The position numbers were made by a program, and so were the translations under genes. A stretch of 64,000 nucleotides of DNA from Panonychus citri (Eukaryota; Arthropoda; Arachnida; Trombidiformes; Tetranychidae). Positions 27,728-40,300 of the stretch are shown here, piece after piece (position 1 is the stretch's first letter; the number at the start of each line of letters is the position of its first letter). The stretch spans positions 806,001 through 870,000 of the forward strand of contig NW_026515500.1 in assembly GCF_014898815.1 (NCBI RefSeq), read 5' to 3'. Under the pieces are notes generated by a model, which saw only the letters and a program-made list of their open reading frames with translations, ran no database searches and was not told the DNA's origin.

Positions 27728-28799
27728 AACAATTAAACTGTGATCGTAATTAACATTTAAATTGTCCGAAATTAACTTTTACCCAATTCCAATCCATTTA
27801 TTAATATTATTGTAAATATTATTGTAAAACCTTGACCATACATTTTAATTTATACAATGTACATTTAATTGTAAACTTGTGAACCGAATTAAGTAAAATG
27901 CAACTCATTTTACAAATTGAATCATCTTAATTTGCTCAGCTGATTAAAGAAGCTAAATTGGCTTAAGCTAATTAGCTAATCAAGGTTAGAGAAAGTTTTT
28001 AAAATAAACTAAATAAACACTTGATAGATTAAAAAATTGATCAGTAAATGACAATATGAGAATTTTAATTGTTTTAAATTATATTGGAACAATTGAGAAA
28101 AAAAGATTCCACTCAATTTATCAGATTATCTGTCGATGATTAACTTAATTGGTCAAAATGATTTATCATCAGTTACCAAGGCTACTGACCTGATGTTACA
28201 TTTAATTGTTGCTACTGCATTTCGGACGTTAGTTAATCGTCATTACCAAGACTCGTTTTCACTCCTATTTCATTTCCCTGCGTATATTTAATTGTTGATT
28301 GTTGGAAACCAGGAAAGTTAATTCACTTTTTGTTCAAAAGACACGTAATCTTTTCGGATATTTGATTAGCCACTTTTTTCTTCAGTTGAAATCGTTTGTT
28401 CGTATTGCGTTTTCGTTTCTCTCTCTCCTTCGAACCAGGTCATTGGATCTAAAGATTGTTTTTATCTTCTACTGGTGTTGTCCTAAGCTCTCTCCTCCTC
28501 TCTCTCTCTCTCTCTCTCTTAATCATTTGAAAGACGTCAAATTGTTGTGATTTAATGTTAATCATTTCTTTCACCATGTATACTTGTTGATAACCTGTTT
28601 GTCTACCTGAGGCTGTTGTGACTCATACTTTACGCAGGTATCTCAGTTTTGTGAGAAACTGATAAAAGTGACATTGTTTTGATTGTTAACTGATCATTTA
28701 TCGTTTACTTTCCCAACTGTTAACATTAATAACTTTTCCATCTTATTGATATTTTGATCATTTATATTAATATATCGTATCTTGATCATCATCATCATA
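27728..28799. promoter_or_regulatory. Intergenic region upstream of coiled-coil gene
   Basis: AT-rich spacer with the codanin-1 3' UTR and the presumed 5' UTR of the next gene. It contains a CT run at about 28498-28519 and a GTTACCAAGGCTAC word at about 28170 that is one base off the RFX X-box consensus. No gene seen. Confidence 0.4.
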
Positions 28800-30242
28800 A
28801 TGGTTAATTCACTTTCTTTAAATCAATCACCTATTGGATCTTCAAGTGGACCAGCGACAACTGCGAATACCTTTGGTAATCTGACCTTTGATCAGCCAAT
28901 GGGATCAAATTCGGCTCCATCTTCTCTTCGTGGTCCATCTTCCGGTTCTTCGTCTTCATCTTCAGCTCTTAATTCAGGTAATTCAATCGTTTTTTCTGGA
29001 CCTCAACCTTTGATACCAGAAGAAAATAAAAGTGGCAGTGACTCTGCAAGTGACACGGGCTCTGATTGCGAGTGCGAGGACGATAATTGTGATTGTGATG
29101 CTTCTTGGATTGAACTAACAGCTGATGTTCCAAGTATTGATGGTAAAGAAATCACCGATAAAATTGATAACATGTTAACCTCTCTCTCGAAAATTGATAC
29201 TTCCACATCAGTTGGACCTTCTCTTAATCCTGGTTTAGTTGATTTAGAGCAACAATTGATCACTTTACGTGAAGATAACATTCGACTTCTCTCCGTTTTG
29301 GAAGCTACGAACGAAGCGATGAAGAAAAATCTCAACTATGCTCAAGAATTGAAAGGTGAATTAAAATCATCTTACAATGAATACGATTCTCTCAAATCTT
29401 CTGCCGACACTGCAATCGATCAACTTAGAGCTGATAATGAGAAATTACGTTCTCAAGTAAGAGACTTGGAGAATGAGCTTCGAGAACGGAACAACGAACC
29501 AGTGGCCTATCATCAATTTGATGTGGCAAAAGAAATGAACATGCAGGAAATGAGTTCACAAATCGCTTCTCGTGACATGAGGATCAATCAACTAATGGGA
29601 GAGGTTAACAATCTTAATTCTCAACTGGAGAGAACCCGATCTGATTTATCTCGATCTTCCAGTCAACAGTCGATGAACTTTGCGCACCAATCACAGCAAC
29701 AATTAATGCCTTTTGGTGGTAAGTCACCTCTCACATCGGCTCCATCCTCGATTGGTGGTGATCAACCTAATAGATCAAATGTCGAAGAGAATTCAACAGC
29801 TCAACCAGATAATTCTGCTCAAACTTCCAACAGTCCTGGTTTTCTACAGAGTGTCCTCCGTGAGGTGACCACTTTAAAGTCGATTATTGATCTTCTAAGG
29901 GGAGAGAAACAAACGCTTGAATCGCGATTGGATGGTCGAAAACATCGATCGGGTAGACATTCTCGTAGACATCATACATCGCCCAACATGGGGACAAGTT
30001 ACACTGCAAATGCTGCTCAGGGTCCGATTCCAGAACAATCGTCATATCAACCTGATGTTAACATGGAAACTGATCCTTCAGGCCAACAACATTATCATGG
30101 AAGACACCGAAGGCATCATCGTCATCACGCTTCAAGATCTTTACGAAGATTGGAAAAGCAAATGGCCAAAACTTCAATACCTGTCGTGAATTCAGCATTT
30201 ATGTTCAAAGGGTATACAACATATTCAAATCAACCACAATAA
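28800..30242 (+). CDS. Coiled-coil protein with acidic Cys cluster and His/Arg-rich tail, unknown
   Basis: Predicted 480-residue, single-exon protein; the first true ATG is at 28800. Visible layout: a Ser/Pro-rich leader (1-80); an acidic cysteine cluster, DCECEDDNCDCD (about 89-100), followed by SWIELTADVP; a long heptad coiled coil (about 145-235, with LEQQLITLREDNIRLL and LRADNEKLRSQVRDLENEL); a second short coil around MNMQEMSSQIASRD; a Gln/Ser linker; a third helical segment, LQSVLREVTTLKSIIDLL (about 355-375); and an Arg/His-rich tail (HRRHHRHH). There is no signal peptide or membrane segment. I do not recognise the family. The coil suggests a homo-oligomeric cytoplasmic, centrosomal or cytoskeletal protein; that is inference. 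Confidence 0.8.
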   Translation: MVNSLSLNQSPIGSSSGPATTANTFGNLTFDQPMGSNSAPSSLRGPSSGSSSSSSALNSGNSIVFSGPQPLIPEENKSGSDSASDTGSDCECEDDNCDCDASWIELTADVPSIDGKEITDKIDNMLTSLSKIDTSTSVGPSLNPGLVDLEQQLITLREDNIRLLSVLEATNEAMKKNLNYAQELKGELKSSYNEYDSLKSSADTAIDQLRADNEKLRSQVRDLENELRERNNEPVAYHQFDVAKEMNMQEMSSQIASRDMRINQLMGEVNNLNSQLERTRSDLSRSSSQQSMNFAHQSQQQLMPFGGKSPLTSAPSSIGGDQPNRSNVEENSTAQPDNSAQTSNSPGFLQSVLREVTTLKSIIDLLRGEKQTLESRLDGRKHRSGRHSRRHHTSPNMGTSYTANAAQGPIPEQSSYQPDVNMETDPSGQQHYHGRHRRHHRHHASRSLRRLEKQMAKTSIPVVNSAFMFKGYTTYSNQPQ

Positions 30243-32414
30243 TCATTTTCAATCTGATCTATTAATTAGAATAAGATCTTAAATATACTCACAATTTACT
30301 CTAGAGAGTTCTTTTAATATCTCCTTTGTGTTGACACATAATTTTGGGGTTTTCCCTCTCCCATTTTGTAACCATGAAACTCATAATTTCATCTAAATTT
30401 CCAATAAATTGAACAATTTGACCATTTAACTCACTTTGGTAACAACAAATTACCAAAATAAACTCAATCCATTCAACAAAATGTCAACAATAAAAGTCAC
30501 ATTTCCTCTTTACAGAGATTGTTTATCTTCATCACGAATACAACGAATCCATTTTGATTAACTATCCAATGAACTTTTTGCTTTTAAATTTCAAGAAGAT
30601 TCTTATAAAAAAATCAATTTCAAAGAAAAAGAAAACCTCAATCACCTGAACAATTAAAAATCGTAAAAATGACAAATCAGCTCTTTGGGATTCCAAAGTT
30701 ACAAGTCTCTGGTTAAAAGGTCATTCAGGTCGGGACATTCATCATAATTGACTACAGTGTGGATTTAATGTTGGCCCTTCTCACTATGGAACGGATTTGA
30801 AAAGATATTTAAAAATTTTACAATCGGAATGAAGGTCAAAATTTACGAGAATTTGACCTTATGTTGTTAACTAATTTCCCGCTTGAAAAAAATAAACAAT
30901 TCGTAAGAATAACAATTGAATAGAATAGTCTATTTATCGAGCAAATTCTTTTCTGCTGCCATCTAACGGATTATGAGAGAAAGAACATTTTTTTCTTTTC
31001 GCTTTTTCGGTTAAATGAATTATCAACAATTAAAGTAATCGCGTTTCTTTTTCACAATTAAAAATGTGAACAATTTTAATCATCATTAAAAAGTGATCTC
31101 TTATTACCAATCTTTTCATTGATCTATATTCTAAAGGTTAAAGTGGGTTAATCTTTTTCTGTTTAATTGTGTTTACTGTTAACCGTTTATATTATTGCTC
31201 TTTGTTGAATCTAATATTCATTGGATAACATTAACTCATCTAATTTACCAGTTACACTCAATTCTTTTTTGATTTACTATTAAGAGAGCTGATAATCATT
31301 TAAACCATTGGTAAGAAACTCACACAATCAGCTTAATCACTAAGTATAAATATTATATAAGGTTTCTCTAGAATCATTTGTTATTGTTGATAATTTGATC
31401 TCTCGCACCTTCTGTTTACCTTTACTTTGTTTCTATTGATCACTTTTCTCATATGTTCTCTCTTCAGATTTAATATCTTCTTCCACTTTCGAAGGTTTTT
31501 TGGTTATAAAACTGACCAAAGCGACTATAAAGACGTTAAATTTTTTAACCAGAAAGACTTATAATCCTAGAAATGTATTATCATAATACATTTGTAAGAG
31601 AAAATCATCTGTTTAAACCAGACTCTTATTAGACTGAAAGTTTAGCTTTTAGTTAGAGAATCTGGTTTTCCATACAACCCAAACCAGGAAGTGACTTTTT
31701 CTGAGTTCTTTTTGATGTATATTCTTTTTTACTTCTATCTTCTTCTCCCTTTATTATCATCATAATCATTTTTTTTTCTCTCACTTTACAAGCTCTTAAC
31801 TTCTTAATCTTCACTTCTTTTAGTAACAACAACAAAACACCAGCATAAACAACAAAAATCTCACCATCATCTTTACAGGCATGAAAAGAGATGATGAGCA
31901 AAAAGTGATTACCTTATTGGTCAATCATTTGCAACAACTAATTCCAATTCTTTCCACAAAACTCAATTCCAATCATAACCTAATCATAATTTAAATTAGA
32001 CACAAAAAATCAACAACAATAACAAAGAAAATCTGTTCGTACTCTTTGAGGTCAATATTTTTTCTATTCTTCTTCTCCTTCACAGTTCTAACCAAAAGCT
32101 GATCCACTAAATATTGAGAAAAATTAACAATGAAATAATTTGATTCAAATTGTTAATTACTTTCAGTTTAATTTTCAAATTAAAACTCCAACATTCATCT
32201 AGCACCACCTACCGTTTAACGCTTAACTTAAATTCATTTCTAAATCTTCTTCCTCTTGATTTGTTTTTCTCTCTTCTCTTTCTCTCTCAATCTTAGGTCA
32301 AATCAAGTTTTTTGTTGAATACTGTCGATATTTGTGATATACCAGATAAACAAGCAACCAACTGATCGTCTATTGTCAATCCTATCACCTATTAATATAT
32401 ATTATTCCCTTCAA
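30243..32414. promoter_or_regulatory. Intergenic region upstream of RNF126-like gene
   Basis: 2.2 kb of AT-rich spacer. A TATA-like TATAAATATTATATAAGG occurs at about 31345, and a CTGCCATCTAACGG word at about 30956. The minus-strand frame at 31653-31901 has repeat-derived composition and I do not accept it as a gene. A 5' UTR exon of the ubiquitin-ligase gene may lie here. Confidence 0.4.
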
Positions 32415-34377
32415 ATGGCGGAGAGTCTAGTTGATAATCTGCCTACTCGTTACTTTTGCCATAAGTGTAACCAAGAGATCAATCCTTTACCAGTGAGTAG
32501 AAATTTCTGTTATTTTTTCATCTCCTTTCCTCTTCTGCCCTTTTCTTTTCTCTCCATACTCTTTACATTACATTTTCTTTCCTTTTCTCTCATTTTAGTT
32601 ATTGCTTTCCTTGTTTTGTCATCTCCCAAGTAATTAAAATTCATTAATTTATACTTCCAATTCCTTTATTGATGTAATTCGCTCTCTCTCTCTCTCTCTA
32701 TTTTTCTCTTTCCAGCTCTTTCTTTTACTCTCTTTCTCTTTCTCTCCCTGTGTCTGCCTGTTTCTCTTACCTCTGTCTTTTTATTTGTTTATCTGCCTGT
32801 TACTAACCTTGTGATTTCTGTTTTTGTTGTTCTTTTTTCATATAATTACAACAGGAATTCAAATGCCCAGGATGCAGAGAAGGATTTATCGAAGAATTAA
32901 CCAATGATGCAAATTTAGACACGAGCAGTGATGAGTAAGTCTATCAGTTAGCGATTCTCATCTTTCTTTGGTGTTTCCATCATCAACTCATGTGTCTTGT
33001 TACTTATTCTTCATCTTAATTTATCTTTCTACAGTTCAGAGCACTATGATAATAATGATAGATACGATGATGTTCGAACTGGTGAAATCTTACGGTAAGT
33101 AGAATATTTCAATCTATTCAATTCTTGTCTACCTTTTAATTGTGTTTCTCGTACAATTTGGATCACCTGTATATCTAATTTGTTGTTGTCTATTTTTAGG
33201 GTTCTTCAATTATTCACTGAAGGCCAGCCCAGTCCAAGAGGAAGTCGTGGACGTGGAATGTTTGAAATGGCCATACCTTATCTTCAAATTCTTCATGGAA
33301 ATCCCGGTGATTATGCTTGGGGTACATCAGGTCTCGATACTATCATTACACAGGTTAGTTTAGTAACTGTTTTCATTATCTAATACACATATAATCTATT
33401 ATTGATCATCTTCAATTCATTACTTATCATTTTTATTTTTCTTGTTCTTTTCCACCAGCTCTTGAATACAATAGAAAATAATGGCCCTCCACCAATGCCT
33501 GAAGATGAAATCAAGAAACTGCCGACCATTAAGATTTGTCAAGATGATGTTGATAAAAATCTTCAGTGTACAGTCTGCATGGACGATTACAAATTAGATG
33601 AACCGGTTAGAATGTTACCATGTAATCATGTCTATCACAATGATTGTATTGTTCCATGGTTAGAAATGGTGAGTAATTTCATTTTCTATTTATATAACCG
33701 TAAATTCATGTACTTGATTTGCAATTTAACTTATTAATAACAAGTTTATTTTGTAAACAATAGCAAAAGAATATGATTTCTACTCGTTCTTATCATGACA
33801 ATATACACATTATGTACTACGTTTTAGATGAAAATACTTACAAGTAAATTTGCAGAAAGATTAATTCAATTAATTGTTTCAGCTGATAAATTGGTAGCAA
33901 CTTAAGCCAATCACATACATATAAATGAGTATATGTATGAATAAGTGTGTCAAAAAAAACAGCTAATTAACATTGAAAACATTGAGCTTTTTTCGGTTAA
34001 TTGTATCTTGTTTTGAATATTTAACTTAAATCTAATTGTTTGTTAGTTTCAATCTTGATTGCTTTAAGTATCTCAAGATTTAAAATGCTACATTGTGTTT
34101 CTCATATTAGTATCAAACCATTTATCCTTTTGATTAATTTTCTGTTTGTTTTTTATTTTCTTTATTATCTTAGCATGGGACATGTCCTATTTGCCGTAAA
34201 CTTTTGAACGAGAATCAACCAAGTCAGCGGAATTGCGAGAGTCGAAGCTCATTATCAAACAGTAACCAACAAACATCACAACAACAACAACCCGTTAATC
34301 AAAGATCATCATCAAGTAGTAATAGCAACTCGACTAATCATACCGCAGGTTATCGTGATTTATTGGATTACGATTGA
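32415..34377 (+). CDS. RNF126: RNF126/RNF115-type RING-H2 E3 ubiquitin ligase, 6 exons
   Basis: Predicted 261-residue cytosolic E3 ligase of the RNF126/RNF115 (Drosophila Iruka) family, which works in BAG6-linked quality control and receptor sorting. Exons: 32415-32492, 32855-32934, 33035-33094, 33200-33353, 33459-33668, 34174-34377, all GT-AG with consistent phases. An N-terminal zinc ribbon uses C15/C18 and C30/C33 (YFCHKC...FKCPGC), the family's ubiquitin- and BAG6-binding finger. The C3H2C3 RING uses C161, C164, C179, H181, H184, C187, C198 and C201 (MLPCNHVYHNDCIVPWLE, then CPICRK), with the RING split by the last intron. A Ser/Gln/Asn tail follows. The length is slightly below human RNF126 (about 311). 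The family is certain; which vertebrate paralogue it corresponds to is not decided. Confidence 0.95.
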
Positions 34378-35821
34378 TTGTAAACTGTAAAAAAAGTGAA
34401 AAACATAGAAGATTGTTTTTACTACCCGGTATAAGAAAAATAATTAACTTTATTTAAATCTTACTCCATTCACAGCAACAAAACATTACAATCTATCAAC
34501 AATTATTTATCTAATTAACATGAGCTCAATCTGATTTAGATGCATCCAAGTTAATTACAATTCAACAGTTGTTGAGAAAGCAACAAACTAACTAACTAGT
34601 GAATCAGTTTGTTTCTGTCATGCACAAAATTTAAACACTCAATTCATGAGGGGCCCAATTACTTGGGCTTTTGAGGAGTCACAAAATTTTGTGTGTTAAT
34701 TGTTCGCGATAAACTTTTTTTTGTTCTCAATTGTACTAAATTAACTGTGAAAAATTCAAACATCAAAAGCCAAATAAGGCTCAAAAGTATCAACAATCAA
34801 ACAAACATGATAAACGTTACTAATCAATTTTATTAATTAGTCCATTGAGACTGAATCTGTATAATTAGGGAAAAAATTGGGAGACTGATTTTTTGTATTG
34901 ATAAGTTGACAGTTTTCAAATACAAAAAATCAAAATACCCTTAGGGCAGCGAATCTCACCTCAATCGGTGTAATTAGCTGATCTAATCAGAATCGGGATT
35001 CGCTTTTTTCGTGTGAGAAAAAAACTAATACTCAACAATTTAGATTTAAGCTTATTAATTGTCCTCTTTTTGTTTACTTTTACTAGTGTCTTTTAATTGT
35101 CTTAATTGTCAATAAATTATTTTGACAAAGAGACAATTTCATAACAATCAACTGATTTGTTACTTGAGATGATCAGTTAATATTTTTTTATGAGTAAAAC
35201 TTAGTCATTGATTTAATGATTAGTTAATCACTTTGTTGCAATGGTTAGTCAACCTAAATTGTTGCTTATATTTATCATCAATCAAAACAGAAAACTTCTC
35301 TTGGTAAATTGTTTGATTTGAGAAAAATTTACCATCTCAGCTGGAAGTTAATTAACTTGAGTACTTTTTGATTGTGATTTATCAATAACATGAAAATGTC
35401 TCAAGAAATAAATTGTCAGATTATCAGTAAACGAGGAAAGAAAAACAAAATTGAACAATTAGTTTTTCGCAAATTACCTAGTCAACTGTTAATCTAAATC
35501 ATTTCTGTTTTTCTGATTCAACGATTGAACAATTAATTGATTGTCTTTAATTTGCTCTTTGGTTACCGTTTGTACAAAACGAATACAATTTTTGTTATAA
35601 ATGTAAAAGTGGCTTTCGAATCTAAATAAATACTGATTTTTGCCTTTCTAAATTATATAAATTAGTTGATTAGTTGACTAAATATTATAAATTGTTGAAT
35701 TAAACACGAGATAAATAATATAATAGATCTTGAAAGATGTAAGCTTGGTAAATGTTTGAAGATTGAGATGAGATTGTTGGTTTAACCAAGAGACAAATTC
35801 GGACCAGATCGAAATTCATAA
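34378..35821. other. Convergent 3' intergenic region with hairpins
   Basis: Spacer between the converging RNF126-like and PGAP2 genes, so both 3' UTRs lie here. It contains a GCCCAA-TTAC-TTGGGC stem-loop at about 34655-34672 and two further inverted repeats at 34887-35003 (listed separately). No protein gene seen. Confidence 0.45.
34887..35009 (+). other. Two adjacent inverted repeats followed by T6, possible small RNA
   Basis: A perfect 13-base inverted repeat (GATTTTTTGTATT at 34887-34899 and its complement at 34919-34931, loop 19) is followed by a second element with closing stem GCGAATC (34949-34955) and GATTCGC (34997-35003). That stem runs directly into TTTTTT (35004-35009), as a Pol III terminator would. 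I do not recognise any known snRNA or other RNA family here, and no A or B box is obvious, so this may be fortuitous UTR structure. Confidence 0.25.
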
Positions 35822-36582
35822 TTAGTTGATTGTTAGGTCTCCATTGGAAGTCAATCTATTAACTAAAAGTAGATCATGATGTTGGAAATCATAATAAGCT
35901 TGAAAATGGAAGGCGATGTTTGTTAATACGACCACATATTCAGCGAGAGCAAACAAAGTGTAAACACCGGGCTCACAGAACCAATTGTGCCGATAATATA
36001 AAACGATGGCTAATCCAATTGAGATCAAATTGGTATATTTAAGAAATGATTTAATCCTCCTTGATTTGTAGGTTGAATTAGTGACCAGGGTCATTCCAAG
36101 TGAACCAGAAATGATGAAAATAGTAAAACAAAAGGCATGATAAACTGAACAATTTACAGAGAAAAAGAAACAAACAAATATTAGATTAAGAATACATTGT
36201 AAATAAATAACTGAAAGAAAAGAGGTAAATTGTTCCAATGAAACTCTCACCATGATTCTCAGTTGATCCAATGTATGTTAATCCAATTAGACTTGTAATC
36301 TCAATTAGGTTGAGTAACAGAGTTTGAAATGACCCATGGACAAGAAGGTAATACATGTAAGTGACCAAATATCTCGGCCCTGAATGAATGGCAATACAGA
36401 TTCGCCAAACATATTTCTGAGGTGAATACGATCCAACGGAAGCGCTAATTGATGGAAGGTAATTAGACACTCGACAATGGGTTGAAGTTGATTCTTTGAA
36501 ATTGAAATAAAGTGACCAAAGAACACAGAAGATGAAACTGCCCAACGGAAGAGCGGTTGTAATAACCGCTAGATGAGTAAAA
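35822..36582 (-). CDS. PGAP2: PGAP2 (GPI-anchor lipid remodelling), first exon unresolved
   Basis: Golgi/ER multi-pass protein of the PGAP2/FRAG1/Sfk1 family, needed for fatty-acid remodelling of GPI anchors. Two exons are secure: 36582-36251 and 36144-35822 (stop TAA), joined in phase to give 217 residues. Family signatures: FCVLWSLYFNFKEST, THCRVSNYLPSISASVG, QKYVWRICIAIHSGPRYLV, RHNWFCEPGVYTLFALAEY and VVLTNIAFHFQAYYDF near the C-terminus. About five hydrophobic helices are visible. A CTTTTCAG acceptor lies exactly at the exon border (36583-36590), so the true start lies upstream. Alternatively, an unspliced in-frame ATG at 36647 would add 21 residues. Candidate upstream coding bits (about 36985-37010, 36876-36899, 37138) could not be joined in phase with confidence. 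Human PGAP2 is about 254 residues, so only 20-35 residues are missing. Confidence 0.92.
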
Positions 36583-37376
36583 CTGAAAAGAAAACATTTA
36601 TTATCTTTATAGTAAACCAAAGGTTTCAAGTTCTTTGTTGATTTCATTCAAAAATTGGTTAATCTCTCAATCTCCAATTTCCAGGATCACATTTAAAACA
36701 GAAAACAGAACCATTTGAAAGTCGAAACATTAACTTGTATAAACCGTAATCATCTTCAATAAACATGAACGAAAATTAGCTAATTGTTTACAATTAACCA
36801 AGAAGGTGATGTTTACAAAATCTATAACCATTCACTGTTTACACCTTGGACCCAATAACCAGTTTCTTTTACCAGAATGAAAAAGTAACAGGTAATCTGA
36901 ATGGAGAGAGACAAATATTTGTTATGAGTTTAATCACAATTAAACTGTGGTGGAAAATTAAACAATAGAAATTAACTCACCTTAGATTGTTCCATTGATC
37001 ATCACAATTAAAGATGACAAGTTGATTGAGAAAACAAAACATTTCCTTTGTTATGGATCATCAAACTGACCAAATAAACAATTGATTAACCAAAATAATT
37101 TGGAAAACATTGAATTGGATTGATTTTAATCTTACCTTCATCTTTTTTCATCTTTAATCGCGTGCTTAATTGATGAAAATTGTGAAGCTTTAATTAACTA
37201 TGGAAATATTAATTTGAGAAAAGAAATTGAATTTTTTTCTTTGTTTATTTTTATTTCCAATGATTTGGTTGCTTTGGTAACGTGGAAATTAATTGTAAAC
37301 AAATGAATGAAAATACGTTTAATCTTATGTAACATATGAGACAATTAATTAATCTATTGATTTCCAGTGGAAAATA
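36583..37376. promoter_or_regulatory. PGAP2 5' exon(s) and bidirectional PGAP2/IFT88 promoter
   Basis: Fewer than 800 bases separate the diverging PGAP2 and IFT88 coding parts. Several minus-strand GTAAG/GTGAG donors preceded by short ATG-containing segments (around 37140 and 36980) suggest a 5' UTR or first coding exon of PGAP2. The IFT88-proximal end holds a consensus X-box. Confidence 0.5.
37268..37281 (+). promoter_or_regulatory. RFX/DAF-19 X-box upstream of IFT88
   Basis: GTTGCTTTGGTAAC fits the RYYNYY-N(1-3)-RRNRAC X-box consensus at every constrained position and lies 96 bases before the IFT88 ATG. This is the usual distance for RFX control of ciliary genes in nematodes and flies. It also lies in the presumed shared promoter with PGAP2. 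Confidence 0.75.
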
Positions 37377-40300
37377 ATGTCGGAAAAAATTGTTCTAGTT
37401 CCAAGTTTAGAGGATCTTTATTCTGGTTTCAACGATTTTAATCCGGTTCTTGATTCTAAGGTGAGTTTCCTTTGATTTAGACAATTTAATTGATCTCATT
37501 AAGCTAATTTATATTTAATCCATTCGAATTGTTGATTTTCTTTGTTTTTCTCTCAATTGAAGGCATTACAATACGATGAAGATTTCCAACAGACTGTACT
37601 TAAAAGTAGCTATGGAAGACGAGGTAACACTGGTTATCGGACGAGCGGCACCTCGAGAATGGGAACAGCGGGTTATAATCGAGGACTTGTGTCCACTTCG
37701 AGACGTAAATCATCAACCTCAAGTCTTAATCAACAACAAGCCCCTTCGACGGCCCGACCAATGACCGCAGTTCGTGGTGCTGGTTACACTTCATCGACCC
37801 ATAAAAGTCCATCCGGTTCCGGGATATTCGACCCTTTATCTCAAAACAAATCAAGTTCGTCCTCTCCCTTTGTCGCCAAAGACGAAAATACCCCTCAGGC
37901 AAAGATTAAACTATTGGAAAAGAAAGTTAATGATCTGCTGGAAGAATCGATCGAAGCCTCTTATCGAAATGAATTTAAATTATCTTTAGATAAAGCGAAA
38001 CAAGCGATGACCAAAGAAAGGTCACTTTCCCGACAGAAAGAGCAATTGGCCTCAGCGGCAATTTCAGTTTCCATTGAATTAACATTCGCTGTTCTTTTCA
38101 ATCTCGCAATTCAATATACTCGAAATGAAATGTATTCAGACGCTATAAGTACGTTTCAAACACTCATCAAGAATCGTTCATTTGTTAATTCAGGTAAATC
38201 GAATTTCTAAAAAAAATTTACAATCTTAATTGTCATTCTTATTATCAATTATATTCTAATCATTATCGAATAATTTTATCGATTTTGAAATGTCCTTGTT
38301 AACGAATCTCAAATAACAAATATCAAGGACAACAGAGAGATGATATAAAATCGTATTGATTACAATGTTTATCAATCATTCAAACTAATCAACAATTGAC
38401 ATTTTCTAATTGCAGGAAGACTTAAACTAAACATCGGAGCAATTTACTATCGACAAGGAAATTATCCTAAAGCAATTAAATTTTTTCGAATGGCTTTAGA
38501 TCAAATACCGACCTCCCAACGCAATACAAGGTAACCAAGAGAACTAAGAACAAGTTGATTGTAATTAGAATAAGAATAATATGATAATATTGATATTTTA
38601 ATTTTCTATTTTAACAGAATGAGAATAATGAGAAATATTGGTTTATCTTTCGTCAAACTGAATCAATATTCCGATTCAATTACATCATTCGAATACATCA
38701 TGTCGGAGAAAGGTGATTTTCGTGATGCTCTGAATCTAATTGTTTGTCATTATGCAATTGGGGATAAAGAGAATATGAAAAAATCGTTTATTAAATTGTT
38801 GGAAATATCTGATGTCAACTGTTCATCAGATCGATATGAGATGATTACCGAAGATGATGATAACCTTTCAACGTTAATTTTGGAAGCAATTAAAGTTGAT
38901 TCACTTCGTAAATGGGAAAGGAACGTAAACAAGAACGAGATTGGTGTATTCTCCTGGCATCACAATTAATTGCCCCAGTGATTGGTGACACTTTTACCCA
39001 AGGATACGAATGGTGTGTTGATACCATTCGATCCGCTGGTTACATTGAGATCAGCGATGATATCGAGATAAACAAGGCTGTTAAACACTTGAAGAGACGG
39101 GAATTTGCCGAGGCCATTGGAACCCTTAAGACGTTTGAAAAAAAGGAGGGAAAAGCGGCCTCAACCGCTGCGACCAATTTATCATTTTTATATCTATTAC
39201 AAAACGATCTTGAAACGGCCGATCGTTATGCTAATATAGCGATTGACACGGATCGATTTAATTCCGCTGGATTGGTCAATAAGGGTAATTGTTGTGTTAA
39301 ATTGAATGACCATGAAAGGGCCAGTTCGTTTTACAAAGAGGCGCTGACCAATGATTCGTCCTGCATCGAGGCTCTTTACAATCTCGCTTTGGCCAATAAA
39401 AAGTTAAATCGATTCGATTTAGCCTTAAATTGTCTTCTCAAGATTAACAGTATTCTCCCTAATCATCCAAACGTCCTCTATCAAATTGCTAATATGTAAG
39501 TTGTTCAATTATCCATTACATCCGAATGATTTAATATTTATTATCTCTTTAATTGTTAATGATAGTTATGAATTAATGAATGATATGGATTCGTCAATGG
39601 ATTGGTTTCAATTGTTAATCACTTTTGTTCCCTCGGATCCTAATATACTTAATCGTATGAGCGATATTGCCGCTAACGAATCGGACAAACAATCATCTTT
39701 CTCGTACATAAATGATGTGAGAATAATTAACTAACCATTTATTAATATTTGGAAGAAATTTCATTGATTGTTTATAATTAATTTGTTTTCTTTCTCAGAG
39801 TTATCGTTATTATCCATCACATATTCCAACAATTGAAAGACTTGCTGCTTATTACATAGAAACTCAAGTCTATGAAAAGGCGACTCGTTATTTGGAAAAG
39901 GCTGCGGCAGTTCAGTGAGTCAATTGATTCGATTCTGGTTGTTGACAATTTAATTTGATGAGTAACTTGTTTTCTTTTCTATTCGAAGGCCAAATCAAGT
40001 TAAATGGTATTTAATGATCGCTGCTTGTTATCGTCGGAGTGGAAATTACCAACAAGCTCTACAATGTTACAAAATGATCCATCGTAAGTTTCCAGATAAT
40101 CTTGAATGTGTCAAGTTCTTGGTGCGAATTTGTCAAGATTTGGCCTTACCTGAGTATAATGAATTCTACGATAAGCTGAAGAAATTGGAAAAGGTGAGAG
40201 AATCGAGAGAAAGAAAGTCACAAAGCGGTCGATCTCAGCGAAGTGGTTCACGAGCTTCCTCTAACAATAATCGAACCTCAGCTGAAAGTTCAAGAGGAGA

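Noticed and set aside
31653..31901. An 82-codon minus-strand frame
   Set aside because: Composition follows the pyrimidine-rich strand; no splice context or family signal.
38619..38969. Programmed frameshifting in IFT88
   Set aside because: No slippery heptamer with a downstream structure is evident, and IFT88 is not known to use recoding. A sequence error or lesion is simpler.
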